From assembly GCF_028389875.1 (NCBI RefSeq), contig NC_084682.1, positions 4,412,001-4,476,000 on the forward strand: a DNA stretch of 64,000 nt, in the 5' to 3' direction. The number at the start of each line of letters is the position of its first letter. Position 1 is the first letter of the stretch. The notes beneath the pieces are model-generated. The model was not told the DNA's origin. It was given only the letters and a program-made list of their open reading frames with translations, and made no database searches. Source of the DNA: Rhea pennata. Lineage: Eukaryota; Chordata; Aves; Rheiformes; Rheidae. Position numbers and translations under genes: made by a program. This document shows, in pieces, positions 34,201 through 47,899 of the stretch.

Positions 34201-36372
34201 TTGGACTGAATGTTCTGATGTATAATTGCCCCACCACAAACTGATAGAAACTTTTTTGAATTTACTGATAAATAATTCCTGGAATTCTGAGTTTCTCTCT
34301 GTTGACCCTCTTCCTTCCTAAAGCATTTATTTGTAAAGGTTCTGATTCAGCAAAGAGGCTTATGTATGTGCTTGAATGTTTTGCAGATACAAAACTATCA
34401 CAACAACAACAAAAAAAATAAATATGGGTTGAAAGCGGGCAAAATTTCACAGCAAGCAAAGTGGAGTCTCAAAAGCTTATTTTTTTCTGTACTATGAAAA
34501 TCAGAATTGGTAAAGTAGCTTATCTAGTTAATCTCAGACATGCCTGATACTTAAGCCATAATTCAGTAATATATAAGAACAGAAAAATTCTATCAACTGT
34601 TAATATAAGGTTGAATTTTAGGCCTGATAATAAGGTGAGATATTAGGTCTAAGTAATAGGCCTCAACAGATACACTGGAAAGATACTCACTGATTTCACT
34701 AGGTTTTGGCTCATAAGCAGAATTTAATTTTTTAGGAGTACAGTGATAATCTGAGGATTAAAAGGGTATTTCTGAATGCTACTAGAATATACAATGATAC
34801 AGAATATATTTTCATATGAGAGTAAGAATACTTTTGGTTAAGAATAATAAAAACTACAGACTTTACCAACCTGAAGGCATACAAGTTTTCTCCATTATTT
34901 GCTGAATTAGACTTTGATGCATTGTGTGGCTTCATAAGGGAGGGAGCCATCTGATGTTCTGTTTGTCTTTTAAGGATAAATTTAAAGTATCAGAGATATA
35001 GTACCAGCTTTACTATAAGATAGACACATGAACTGTAGTTTATGAAACAAAAAATAACCAAATAAAAAATAAAAAGCAAAGTAATCTGCTTTTACATACC
35101 CACTATTTGCTGCTTTCTGTAGTTCAGCCACTTCTGGGTTTGCAATTCCCCAACCTAATTCTCAAAAGAAAAAGGATTGCATATGGATACAAACCGAAAA
35201 GATTGAAAAGCAGCAAGTATACTAGAGCTCCTATCATTTATTTGCTTGATGTTCCACAAATAGTCTCACCCATTCCAAAGAAAAGAAAAGAAAAAAAAGG
35301 AGGAATCTGATCCTCTGAATCTGTAATTATAGGCCTTTTCTAGACAATGCTTAAATTACAACTGTTAGACTTATTTCTTTGTTCTAGACTTATTTGATTG
35401 TTAGCAGGGAGAAATTTTTGCTGTAAGTAAGTGAACTATAATAAACAATGAAAATAATGGAGGCAGAACTCCGTGTTGTTCTTTCAAAGCATGATTTGGG
35501 GAACAGAAGTTTTCTTCCATATTACAAAAAAGACATAAGAGTTTCTTCTTGTAACACAGGCCTTGAATTTTGATTGAAAATCAACTGAAAACAAAAGGTC
35601 AGAGTTCCAAGAGACTCCATTTAAATGCCAGCATGCTACTGCATTCTCTAACACACAGAGAGTCAACCTCCCTCTAGGCACAAACTAAAAAAGCTCAATT
35701 GTATAGAGCAGAAAGAAACTTCCTGGAGGACATTTTTTACATAATGAACTTTTCAGCAATAACCATAAAGGAGGCATATAGTTCTTGACAAGGATGATGT
35801 CTAATTTAATAGAATACATCATAAAGTTAACAATTAAACGGATGTAGTGCCATTTAAAATACTTATCTTATTTACCCGATGATGTGGGAGAAAAGTCATA
35901 AGCTCGAGTCCCAGCACTGGTACAAGGCTCATTTTTAAGTGGATTTGAAGTGAGAGGCTGTCTATTTCTTTTTTTCTGGTTGAACAGAGGTAATGGCAGA
36001 CATCCTAAAATTAAATTTCACATAATAATAGCATATCAGCAGCAAAAGGATACACAACTTATACTTAAATATGTAAATAATAATTATCTAACAATTCTAT
36101 CATCTTACATTACCCAGAGGAATGATACTCACTAAAAAGGTAAGATTGAACGGCTGTTCACCTACAGAATTTATATGCCTAGACCTCTGTCCTGCAAATA
36201 TTTCTCTTAGTTAAACTTTTCACTTGGTGAGCAGTCCCCTGAATATACATAAATAGATACATACATACACATATACACACAAAAGCATAATAAGATATAA
36301 ATTGTAACGTACAAAAGAATGAATAGTACCTGCTGTGCTACGAGCTGAAGTGTCTGTTAAACTCCTTTTCAT
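31241..36372 (-). CDS. SPATA22: SPATA22, meiotic recombination factor (8 coding exons, 365 aa, complete)
   Basis: Coding exons in transcript order are 36372-36330, 36004-35876, 35154-35100, 34966-34871, 33542-33188, 32869-32740, 31934-31837 and 31432-31241. Phases agree at every junction and the sum is 1098 nt (human: 363 aa). The start MKRSLTDTSARSTAG and the following GCLPLPLFNQKKRNRQPLTS match human SPATA22, as do SLRIISAVIESLKHW, LLRDGKESLPCVFYEI and the C-terminal DRELPRLIRGRVHRC block. The middle exon (33542-33188) is poorly conserved, polar and probably disordered, as is usual for this protein. SPATA22 binds MEIOB and works with RPA on single-stranded DNA during meiotic strand exchange; loss causes meiotic arrest in mouse. 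The conserved C-terminal part is the MEIOB/RPA-interacting region. The gene lies head-to-head with ASPA, as in mammals. At least one non-coding 5' exon is likely upstream, since the ATG exon follows an acceptor-like GATACAG at about 36404. Confidence 0.96.
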
Positions 36373-37679
36373 TTCTCCTTGTGTATTGCTTACTCCAAAT
36401 TCACTGTATCAAAGTTATATGTTGAGAAGTTAAACCAATTCATGCACTAAAGACATCCGATTTAGATGCAATGTTGTGATAATTTGTCTTAATTCTTTGT
36501 ATTCCCCATTGCATGCATCAATTCAGATAACACTTCTAAAATGAGTGAGTAGTTGTACTGGATTTAGGATGCATTCACAGGCGGTCAAGGAACACGCAAA
36601 TTAGCCTTTGCAGCGCGTGGGCCCAAATCATTACATTCTTGAAGTAAAAGTCATATTCTCTACCTTTTTAAAAAAGATAAATGCTGTAAAAATACTGAAT
36701 CCACTTTTGAATTTAAATGTGTATATATGCTCAAATGCAAGGAATATTTTTGAGTTCCTGAAAATACAATATTAATAGAAAAGAAATACTTAAATCTTGC
36801 TCAAAACTGCAAGGTATATGGCTCTGAGTATAAAACTGATGATTTCTCTATTCCATGAAAAATAGTCACACTTCAAAAAATACATTATTTTCTGTATATT
36901 ACAGTGCAGACCTAGAACTTTTAAGCAATTTCCTCATATAAAAGACATTTTAACTATTTATTATCCACATTCTTTAATTACTATGAATAGAAAAAGTATG
37001 CATTTGCATATTAAATACAGATAGCTTAATGTATTTGCTTTCTGATTAACCTACTTCTAACGTAAGTCTATATAGTATTGTATACATTGAGGACACTACA
37101 GTTTCAATACTGTGTAGCATCAGTTGCTATTTTATTAAAGTTAGTTGTATATACTTGCTTTTAATGGCATGTGAACACCACCAGGTACCTATGTATAGAA
37201 ATAATATAAAACATTTACATCACTTCCACATTTGTTGATTCAGTAACCACACACAGCTATTAAACGTGTTGATCAGAATTAAACACAGGTATCTACTACT
37301 AGACCAGAAGAGCTGATCAATTCACTCTTTCCTTCTGTGATGTGCATAAATTACACATTTGACAATATTAGAGCAGTTTCTGGTTCATTGGTGCAATGTA
37401 ATTTACATTTAAACTGCTTTGGTGGCACAATAAAGCTTAAGAGCCATCAGTAAGTAATGTACTTGTAAAATAAAGCCCCATAAACCTGACATTTCAGTTT
37501 ACAAAGCAAGCTTTGGTGCTGTACAGGATTTTAGATTGACTTATTTTGCTTATTGCCTTTTCTTGAAGCTGAGCAAACAGAAGCTCAGAGCTAAGTGTTG
37601 AGGCAGGAAAAAAAAAGGAAATCTGAGGATGGGGAATGGAAGGTATCAGGGCATGCTGCCTCCGTTCTCGGACAGTAAC

Positions 37680-38050
37680 AGTACTCAGTCGCAGGCTAAA
37701 CGAAACGCTTCGGACCCCAAAGGATACCACTGAGGCGAAGCCCACCAAAAATCAACGGTAAAAACGGCCACCGCCTCGCTCCCGGCTCCTCCTCCGGCGC
37801 GAGGCGCAAAAGGGCGGGAAAGCGCCGCTCGCGCAGCCGCCGTTGGCGCCGGCAGCCGTTGGTCGCGGGGGGAGGGGGGAAGCGGGGGCGTGTCCAGCAG
37901 CCGGGGGCGGGGGGGGCTGTGCGGAGCCAACGGCCGGGGAGGGCGGAGGAGGAGGAGGAGCAGGAGCAGGCGGAGCGACACGCGGGTTGTCTGTAGGGTT
38001 CACTGAGCATCTCCCCACTCGTGGTAGTGGCGCACGTGGTGACATATTGC
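37680..38050. promoter_or_regulatory. CpG island between SPATA22 and ASPA, candidate bidirectional promoter
   Basis: An isolated GC- and CpG-dense block lies between the 5' end of SPATA22 (minus) and that of ASPA (plus). An E-box CACGTG sits at about 38033-38038. Both genes need an upstream non-coding first exon: SPATA22 has an acceptor-like site just before its ATG exon, and ASPA has one (TGCTTTCAG) at 41326. This is the only CpG island in the interval, so a shared start region is likely, but no TSS can be seen directly. Confidence 0.55.
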
Positions 38051-41000
38051 GGACATCCAGAACACTGGGCAAAAGCTGCATATGTGAACGCAAATGTGGA
38101 TATAAGTAAACGTGTCTTCGTTTTTCAGACTGTTTTTACCCACTACTGTTTTCAAGCGTTTAACTTGGGGCTGGCTCCTGTGTAAAGTCTTAGCTCTAGG
38201 CAGGTTTTCAGCCAGTTGTTTTTTCATAATCCCTTTTTCTTAAGCCAGTACCTGGGAAGGCTTTGGCTAGGCATTAAAGCGTACAATGTTACTGCATTTA
38301 TGCATACCTTTGTGGTTTTGACACCCAGACTTCATCTCATTTACTCTTTTTTTTTAAAAAAAATTACTACTACTGCTTATGCATCTCAGCTCATTTGGCA
38401 CAATCTGAGCTTTCAGATGCACTGCCAGATACTCAAAACACATAGACCAATAAAAAAGTGAAGCCATATAGTGCCCTTAATGCAACTACCAGTTAGATGT
38501 TGAGGAAAGGGACTGATTAAAAAAGTACAAGAATACCTGGTGGGCGCTGCACAAACTAATTGGGATTGCCTGGGGAAGGGCATTTCTAGTATGCACCATT
38601 ACAGTTATGATTACTGTGGTAATCATCATCTAGGTCCACCTAGTAGCTCACGGCAGTTGTTTTTAAATCATGTAGGAAGATCCCACCGAAAGTATCGGTC
38701 ACCTCTGAGCTGGCAGGAGCTGCAGAGCCTGCGTTGTCCGTCTGAGGAGAGGGGTTCCCGTTTCAGTGAAGCAACCGTTTCTGCTCTAGGTAGGAGTGGT
38801 GATGGGATGGCTTAAGGGGCTTTGGTGCTGACAGTAACAACTGCTGCCCATCTGCAGTGACCCATACTAAGCCCATGCAGGTGACCGAAGCTTTTGAGGT
38901 TCCCCCTTGGTTTTTCCAACAGGCACTCTCTCCGCTGCCTTGTAGGTTCAATCCCAAGTTGATATGCTTCAGGGAGTGGTCTGTTCTCTTCTACGGAGCT
39001 TAGAGCAGGTCACCTCAGTGGGGAGAGAGGTACATAAAACATTTTATGCTATGTAGTATCATTGTTGATAGCTGTATATATATCATCCTACACTCCTTAC
39101 TCATAAACCTTTAGCTTTCTTGGGGGGGGTAACCCTGCACTGCACGAAAGCAACACTGAATTCTTAATAAATAATAATGGTTAATATGGTTAATAAACCA
39201 TATTCTTTATTCTCTCTATTCTTTAGAGAAGAACCATGTTCTTCTCTAAATATTTTTTCAAAGGATGAATATTGCCCAAGCACAGTAATAAAGAATTGTT
39301 CCCAGCATTTAATTCAGCAGATTGAAAACTTTTCAAAGTGTTTTCATCTATGCCCATAAGTTTGCAGGCACTAGTAATGTCCTGGGAGTCCAGGAGTTAA
39401 AACTGTTTGGAAGTTAAGTTGCTCTAAGAGTATAAAAGAGGCTTCCATGGGCTTTAGTTCCTAAGCTCATGTTTGGAAATGCACTGTGTCTGTCCTAAGA
39501 AAACTCTTCTTAGGAGACATACTTCTTGCATGTTAAATGAGGTAAGTGCATAGACGATCTCTGTATTTCATTCAACCTTTTGCAAGGAATTATAACCATT
39601 ACAATACCATCAGAAATGAAAGACACTGTATTTACTAGCAGTGCATATTTGCATTTTCCCATTTATTCTTCAGAGTGCTGTGTTGCTTAAATTCAATAAG
39701 ATTCAAAGTGTGAGTCATTTTTTCAAGCGGCATGTAAATAGCAGTTTTGGCACCATCACTAAAGGGAAGAGGGTCAAAGGACAGTACAAACTGTCCAGCG
39801 TTGTAAAATACAACTTTATGGCTTTGTTTAATAAATTACTTACTATGATTACATATCTAACAACTTACAAGTACAGGAATAATACAGCTGACTAAGTAAA
39901 CACAGTATTAACTCACTGTAAGGTTCAGCAATTATGTATGCATTAGCTGAAATGCAGAGAATAACTTGTAGGAAGTATGCTTATGGCAGAATTCATCTAG
40001 ATGTGTAAGTACTGTGTTTAGCTTTCTTTTCCTATACTTATAACCTATCAGTCTGGGGTTACAAAGCCTCTCCTGGATCCTAGTCAAATACTCTCCTAAA
40101 TCACTGGAGTATAATCTTAATAAAAAGGAATTTAGTTTTAGTAAACATTTTTTCCCTTAAATGCAGTATTTTTATTATGTTGTGTGCTGGACACTGATTG
40201 TAAGTACTTCTGTTGTGTACAGTGGTAAAACTTATTTACACCTTTTATTTGAAAAGTTTTATCCCTCTATAGTGAAGCATTTGGGAATGAAAGTGTTTAT
40301 TGTCATGCACTCAAGGAGGTCGAGGCTGAAGCTGGACTATACATGGAAGGCTAGATCAGCATCAGTTTGTAGGAGTATAATGGAAGTTCTGGCTGCTGTT
40401 TTGCTTAAGTTTCCTTTAAGTGAGCCTATCTGAACACTTTCAGAACTGGAAGAAGTCAGGTTTGTTGACTAAGTTTTGGGGGAGAGAATACAGCTCTTGC
40501 CCCACATTTCCTTTTTTTATATGAGGATTACAGAAATTAGAAAGGTCATCACCAGCGAAGTTGTTTCAATGTCACAAAGGTCTGTGTTAGCAGATTTCAA
40601 TACAGAACTGTAGTGAAGAACACTAGATAAATTGTGGATAAATTGCCCTTTAATTTTAGTTAGTGTTCCTTCCAATCACTGTTCTTCAGATACTATAAAA
40701 CAAACAGAAGGGTCATACAAGCACCAACATGTTTTGAGGAACTCAGCTGTTCTTGTTTTATAGATGGAAGTACTTGACATTTCATCGTTATGCGTTGATC
40801 TCAAGCCAAGATATGATTCATATTTTACTGGTTTTGCTCAGTTTAAACCATTCTGCTCTTGTATACTGTAATGGTTATACAATTTAAAACATACATGAGT
40901 ATACTTGTTACACCTATTTTGAAATGCAAAACTTTCAGACTTTTAAGTGGATATTGTTTTAAAGCATACATTAGAAAAGTCTTTTCATACTTTTTTTTCA

Positions 41001-41326
41001 TTAGTACATTATTTACCTATATATCATATATTAATGGAGATTGCCCAGAGAAGTTAGCTTTTGAACTATATGACAGTACCATTAACAGACTTAGAGGTAC
41101 TACTAAATATGGTAAATAAGGAGGAGGGAGCCTATAGAGGGAGGAGTGTTAGTTTAGCAACTCCCCTGTTGCAACCGGAATCTAAAACTGTTACAGAAAT
41201 GTTAATACACTTTCAGTCACATCCGATGTAAACAGGCTTAAAGAAGTTCCTATTACAAAAAGTTAAAAGATTTTTTTTCTTGAAAACAGAAGTTTTATTT
41301 ATCATTATTTTCTGTTTTGCTTTCAG
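38051..41326 (+). other. Probable first intron of ASPA / intergenic
   Basis: No coding exon is recognised. Short frames (for example 38540-38815 and 40161-40433 plus) match nothing known. A GTAAAC donor-like site at 38106 could end a non-coding ASPA first exon, but this is weak. Confidence 0.4.
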
Positions 41327-41350
41327 CGATTCTTAAAGCTGCTGAATAAC

Positions 41351-44300
41351 ATGACTTCCTATTCTGTTGTTCATAAACCTCCAGTAAAAAAGGTTGCTAT
41401 CTTTGGAGGAACTCATGGTAATGAGTTATCAGGGATATATTTGGTCAAGCACTGGCAAGAGCATGGAGCTGAGATTCAAAGAACAGAACTGGAAGTGAAA
41501 CCGTTTATATGCAACCCAAGAGCTGTGAAGAAATGTACTAGATACATTGACTGTGATCTGAACCGTGTTTTTGACTCTGATAATCTTGGGTAAGAATAGT
41601 TGTTCTTTGTGTTGTTTTAATTTTCTGCTTTTAAAATTGTCAGGACCTTCCCTTTTAGATTAAAATGTTAACACAAGTTGCATTACTCTTTGTGGAGTCA
41701 CATAACTGAAATTACTGACCTTTAACCCCAAAATAACAAATTGCCTGAATGTAACAGATCCATTTAAAAAATATTGTTAGTACATGGAATCTCAAACAAA
41801 CACATGAATCTTAAACATTATATTTTAAATCAGTATTAGATTAGCTATATTTGTGTAAACTTAAAGTATTGTTGCTTTTCTGAGTTGTGCAACTCGCCTT
41901 TGGATCTCTTCTGAATACAATCATACTTGCAGGAAGGTGGTAGATGTGAAAATGCAAAGCCTTTACATTTAAATGTATTAGTAAGGATCTGAAAAAAAAA
42001 TAAAAATGGCATGCATTCTTAACCATTTCTTGTCCCATCACTAGATCAATTCATGGCAACCATTCCTAACAGACTGGCTCATGCTGATTCTTAGAAAATT
42101 CCAACAATAGTGATGCCATAATTTCCTCAGCAACTTCTTCTGATGCATAAACATACTTGCAGTTAGTAAGATGTTTTGTTAATATCTAACAAACTTTTCT
42201 TATGCAACTTAATACCATTATTTGTTATGAAATTAATAGTCTTCTAAAGCTTGAGCTGTGTAAGAAAGCAAGCTTGATTTAGCCCAAGAGATAGTAAGTG
42301 TTTCTGTATTGCATGTGGGTGGTATCCCAAGTCTGTCATGAAAAAACAGGTTCGATATCTATGCAGAACAAACCTGAACCTGCAGTAGTTTTGTACACTG
42401 CTAATGTAAGTAAGATACTTTGTGTCATACATGAATTGCCTGCCAGGCCCCAATACAGACAGGAAATGGAAGATCTTAGACCTTTCCTTAAGCTAAGACT
42501 ATTCTTTAAGTGTAGTATAGTCCTAGTCACTTGTGATTAAAAATATCAAAACCTTGGATGAACATACTTGAGATAGCAAGATGAGCTACCTCACATAGCT
42601 GAGCTTTGCGGGTCAAGAAAGCTCCAAATAATAGATTGTAAAAGTCTGATGAGAACATGAAAGGACAAAATGAAGCAAGTTATAAAAGACTACAACTGAG
42701 GTCCAAGATGAAAGATCATGAACCATTATCTGAATGAGTACCACCTTTAGGAGGAGCTGGATCTAATGTTGGAAGTGGCTTTAAGTTGTCGATAAATTTT
42801 GAGTTAGTTTTTTGCATATAGAGAAATTCTGAATTGTATGCACTAGAAATCAATGTAAAGAAATAAAAGCAAAGTAAACAGTTCTCAAGCTAAGATCAGA
42901 TTAAAAAAATTCTTACTACCCTTTGCTAAGATACAGAATAATAAATAAGACCTGTTTTATATTAACAGTCACCCTTGCTTTGTTCAAGCACAAATTCATC
43001 ACGTTTTAACAGATTGGTAATTAAATAGGAGATTTCAACTCCAGTAAGACTATATGTGTTTTTGTTGACTGCAAAGCCATGGAATGAGTTTGCTAATTTC
43101 TTTGTACTGATATTAACAGCAGGACAGTGGTGGAAGATACTCCATATGAAGTGAGAAGGGCTCAGGAAATCAATCATATATTTGGTCCAAAAGGTAGTGA
43201 TGATGCCTATGACCTTATTTTTGACCTTCACAACACCACTTCTAACATGGGTTGTACTCTTATTCTTGAAAACTCCAGGGATGACTTTACAATTCAAATG
43301 TCTCATTATATCAAGGTAAAACTAATTTAAATGAGCTATTACATCAGATTCTTATTTGTAATATTGTCTTACTATATATTGCTTTGTAGTTTCTTTAAAG
43401 ACACTTTTCTGAAAAACTGTTTAATTACTGACAGGTTATTTAAAATTAGAGATAATCAAGAATTTGATTGTAGTAACAGGTAATTCAGATCTGAACTCTC
43501 TTAATCTTCCTGTATTAATAATTGATGGGCTAAGAGTAATGCCTCAGATAACATATATGAAAATAAATGTAATTGAATCTGCTTTTACACTGTTCCATCA
43601 GGAACTTGGAAAAGTTTGGGTCATGGATGCTGAATAGTTAAAAAATTAGTTTTAAGAATTAATGATATAGAAAAAAGTAATGGAATTAAGTAACAGCAAA
43701 TGTTCCCTTAATCAGTATTCACAGGAATAGCGGTATGTCTTTGAAAGCTGTTTGGTTTTGCTATTCCTGAAGCTGTTAAATATTGGTAGAGAGGGGTTTT
43801 CAAAAGTGCTGGATTAAGTGCATTCTCGTTGAAGTTATTGGTGTTTTAGACAGTGACTGATGACATCAAGATTAAGCCAATAGAACAGATTTTAAAAAAA
43901 TTCTTAGTTTAGAAGCAAGATGTACAACATTTGATATTTTCTTTTTACCTGTATCCTATTTAAATCTTTATAACACGTTTGAAGATACGGACAGCTTACG
44001 GCTGAAATTGTATGAAGATTGATATCCAACAAAGCAATGGTAGGCAGCAATAAGGAAAAAGGTCTGAAGTAGGAGTCTATGTCAAAACAAACTGAAAAAT
44101 AAGGGTTAGCTCACAATAACTAAATACAACATAAAAAATATTTGAAATCTGGTTTACACTATTTTGATTCTTTTTTGAAACATTGATGAGTAGGGCTTTT
44201 TCCTGTTAGCAGTTTAAGACTAGAACTGTGTTCATTTATATTAGCAGACAGCAAAGTTCAGTGGAGCATGCCTGGCATGAGCTAACGGAAAGGAGACCAA

Positions 44301-47300
44301 CAAATACAGCTTTGTTTGTTTTCTAAAGATGTCCTACTTCTTTGAGGGCCATGAAATGAAGGCAACATATTGAAGACATTGTGTAAATCACTTCTGCATC
44401 AGTAATCTTTTGTAGCACAGCATTTAAAATATTTGCATAACAAAGACATTTTTAAACAATCTTCACAGAACGCTTTGGCTCCAGAACCCTGTCCTATTTT
44501 GCTGATTGAACATCCAACTTTGAAATATTCAACGGCTCGCTCTGTAGCAAAGCATCTTGTTGGTAAATATGAAAAATAGAGACAATTTTTAACCCACCAG
44601 AAATGCAAAGACACGCCTGTCTCCATATCTGTTTATTTCATTACATTACAGAGTGCTCTGATAGCAGTAACTATTTGTTTGACAATGTATTTACCAAATA
44701 AAACATACATGCATATTTCTGCTTTCTAAAGAGCACTCATTTTTGTTTGGCTTACAAAATACAGAAGCCTGTATTTTGTACAGAAGTTCAGTTAACCCAC
44801 TGTTTTCAGAAAATATTTATAATATTTGAGGATAAGGAAAAAAAAATGTCAGCTCCAGGGGAAAAAAGTGTTTACTTCCTCTAAATAAGCCTTGGATGAA
44901 ATGTGGTTTTCTAGCCAATAAGGGGAAAATAATTGATGTGATAAAGGAAGAGGGAAATGATACTCTGGATAGAATTGGTTAACTTATGAAATCAAACCAT
45001 AGCCATAGACAAAAATCGTCATTATTTTGCCTTTTATATTAAACAATGAGTTCTGTAAAAGGCAGCATGGTAAGGAGGAAGAAGAGAAATGAACCCATGT
45101 TGTGACCTTTTCCTCTTACCCCAGTAGCACTTCCAAATATGTGCATAGTTCTTCAAATGGATACTGACTAGTGAGCCAGATTTCCTGCTTGCTTTACGCA
45201 GTCCCATGCTTTTGTACTTTAAGATCATCTGTAAAACAAAGGGTTACATATTTTTCATGTATAGTCTAAGCATGTCTTATGTGATGGCTATATTAATAGT
45301 CTCCCTCATTTGTAAACAGGGGTGGAGGTTGGTCCGCAACCACATGGTGTTGTTAGAGCTGATATTTTGGAGAAAATGAGGAAGATTGTCAAACATGGTC
45401 TTGATTTTGTGCACCTTTTCAATAAAGGTAGAGTAAGCAATACAAGAATAAATTCCTGTATGTTGTGTCAGTAGAGTATTGCAAGAGAATGTTTTTTTTA
45501 AAAAAGTAGATTGGGCTACAACATTTTACAGTTAAAACAGGTTAAATTTGAGGAGAAAGATTATTGCAATTTACCCATACTTTACTTAGGTATATTTTAC
45601 TCATACTACCTTTTATGGGGCTTTTAAGCCAGTAGTTGTCTCTGACCATAAGTGATCTTTTATTTAACAGTTATAAGCTATTATTCATGAACTAAGACTT
45701 TGCAAACTATACTGTATTAATTTCAATAGTATCAAAGAAATTACAAAAATACATATTTTTTGCTAATATTGGTGAAAGTGTATCAGTTCTGTAATAGTTT
45801 TAATCAATAAAGGGGTACTTATCCCCTAATGGCATGTATGTGGTGGGTACGTATTTCAGAGCTGAGTTAGTCTAAGGGTTGCTCTAATCTTTGCTGGCTA
45901 ACTGCAGCTCTAGGATACTTAAGTCAGAAGCGTTCAATGTTAACTAATCTTCCATTAATACTGTCATACATTCTGTATATCACCTGCATGTTAGTTTTAG
46001 GTTAGAAGAATTACTGTATAGCTCCTTAGGATAGGTTTAAGAATATTTCCCCTTTCTGAAAATTCAGTAAGTATTCTGAACCTTGATCTCGAAGTTGCTC
46101 TGCAAATCTGAAATAGCAATTAGCAGTATTTGTATAGTAGTGTGTACATTGAGAACTCTATATACATAATATTAAGAAAATGTTTAATTTTCATGCCTTC
46201 TGTGCATGGTTATCTCAAATTACCAAAAATTTTGTAAGATGTGGTTACATACCTGTGTACTATATAAAATATGTACTGACAAAAATGAGTGTTAAAGGTT
46301 ACTTCTGAGTAAGTAACCTTCTGAGCAGGGTTTTTTTTGGAAGCAGAAAAGAATATTGTTGGGCATGTCAGAATTGTATTATTGCGCTGAAATGGTAAAG
46401 ATTCGATAGCACTGATATTCCATGTTACACAGCACTACTAAACGCAGGTATTACATTAAGAAGATACATCTTATATATGAGGAAATTAAGTATACAGAAC
46501 TGAACTGGAAGGTCACATTTCAGCACTACTAATCAAATTGAGATATGGGTTCTGTATGCAACAGTATGCAGCTGGATCCTCTTTCTGCAACTTGGCTGTC
46601 AGAGGACTAAAAATCTGGACCTGGACATTTTTATGATACATAGGCTAATCACTAATGTAAACTTTAATGAGGTGCAACCTTACGACTTAAGCCATTCTAA
46701 AGAGAATAAGTAATGCAATGCTCTTTTTAACAGGCAGTTGTTCATTTCAACCTTAAATTACATTTATTCTTTCTAGGAAAAGAGTTTCCACCATGTACAA
46801 TTGAGGTTTACAAGATAATGGAGAAAGTAGATTATCCCAGGAATAAAAATGATGAAATTATTGCTATTATTCACCCTAAACTGCAGGTAAATTCTGTAAT
46901 ACTTCCATTTGAAACAGTTTATAAGTATTCGTGTGCTGCTTATGCTACAGTACAGTATATTTTTAATAGCAAATAAAATACTGAAAATGACAATGGATTT
47001 ACTGAATACTTTAGGCTCTCCATATAGTAAGTTGTATCACCAAGTTGCACAGTATTTCAGTAACCACCTTGGGAATCTGAATCTAAAACCAATTTTGAAC
47101 TCAAACTGAAAGGCAGAGACTATCTAGAACAATAGCTTATATTCTACAAGGTAAATCTAATTTTAGATTCTAAAACAAAGGTCTATTTTTAATCAATTGT
47201 GAACAGACATGATTTCCTTTTAGCTCACCTTTACCAGTGAATTCTATAGAAGCCTGAAAACAAAGGCCAGAAACCAAACTTAGGTAGTAAAGATTAAAAG

Positions 47301-47608
47301 GAATTATTTTAAGCTTTTGCCATAAACTGCAGAGAATGTAACTTAAGAGCATAAGCTTAGAAATCACGTAAAAGTTACAAAAAAATGAAAATAAATATAT
47401 TCTATTTTCTTTTTCTAAGGATCAAGATTGGCAGCCACTGAACAAAGGCGATCCTCTATTTTTGACTCTTGATGGAAATGTAATTACATATAAAGGAGAC
47501 AGTACTGTCTATCCAACATTTATTAACGAAGCTGCATATTATGAAAAGAAACAAGCTTTTGTAAATACAGTCAAAATAAAACTCACTGCAGAACACATCA
47601 GATCTTAG
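41351..47608 (+). CDS. ASPA: Aspartoacylase (6 exons, 311 aa, complete)
   Basis: Coding exons are 41351-41589, 43120-43315, 44469-44562, 45320-45427, 46777-46886 and 47420-47608. All junctions are GT-AG with matching phases, totalling 936 nt (human 313 aa). ASPA is a cytosolic zinc enzyme that splits N-acetyl-L-aspartate into aspartate and acetate, mainly in oligodendrocytes; its loss causes Canavan disease in humans. Zinc ligands are visible in GGTHGNE (His22, Glu25; human His21, Glu24) and in FDLHNTTSN (human His116). The substrate-binding block [18 protein letters not shown] keeps the human Arg63, Asp68, Asn70 and Arg71 equivalents; the catalytic Glu is in VEVGPQP (human Glu178), and Tyr288 sits in NEAAYYEKK. 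Nothing suggests inactivation. The ATG is 25 bp after an acceptor (TGCTTTCAG), so the 5' leader is split. Exon 3 (44469-44562, [12 protein letters not shown]) is somewhat divergent from mammals. Confidence 0.98.
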
Positions 47609-47876
47609 ACCAGAACACTTAAAAGCTGATTACAGATTTTATGTACAAAGTGTGTACTTACCCTCTGTGAAATTGATTTTTAGACAGTAGTAATTACAGA
47701 ATAAATGCAGAATCTAATTTAAAATAGTAATTTAATTAATATTGCTGAGCACTTTTAAGACCAAAAGTGCTGTCATAATATGAATTGTGACTGTTTATCT
47801 ATTCTAATAGAGAACTATAGTTACAAAGAATGAATATCTGTAGTTTGTTAATTCATGCTATATAAAATGTTTAAAC

Positions 47877-47882
47877 AATAAA
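47877..47882 (+). terminator. ASPA: Poly(A) signal AATAAA of ASPA
   Basis: AATAAA lies 269 bp beyond the ASPA stop codon in AT-rich sequence. It is the first clear signal on this strand after the gene. Confidence 0.6.
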
Positions 47883-47899
47883 CCACATATATGGATTAG

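Noticed and set aside
38940-38965. tRNA B-box-like GGTTCAATCCC
   Set aside because: The flanking bases do not form a T stem, and there is no A box or cloverleaf around it.
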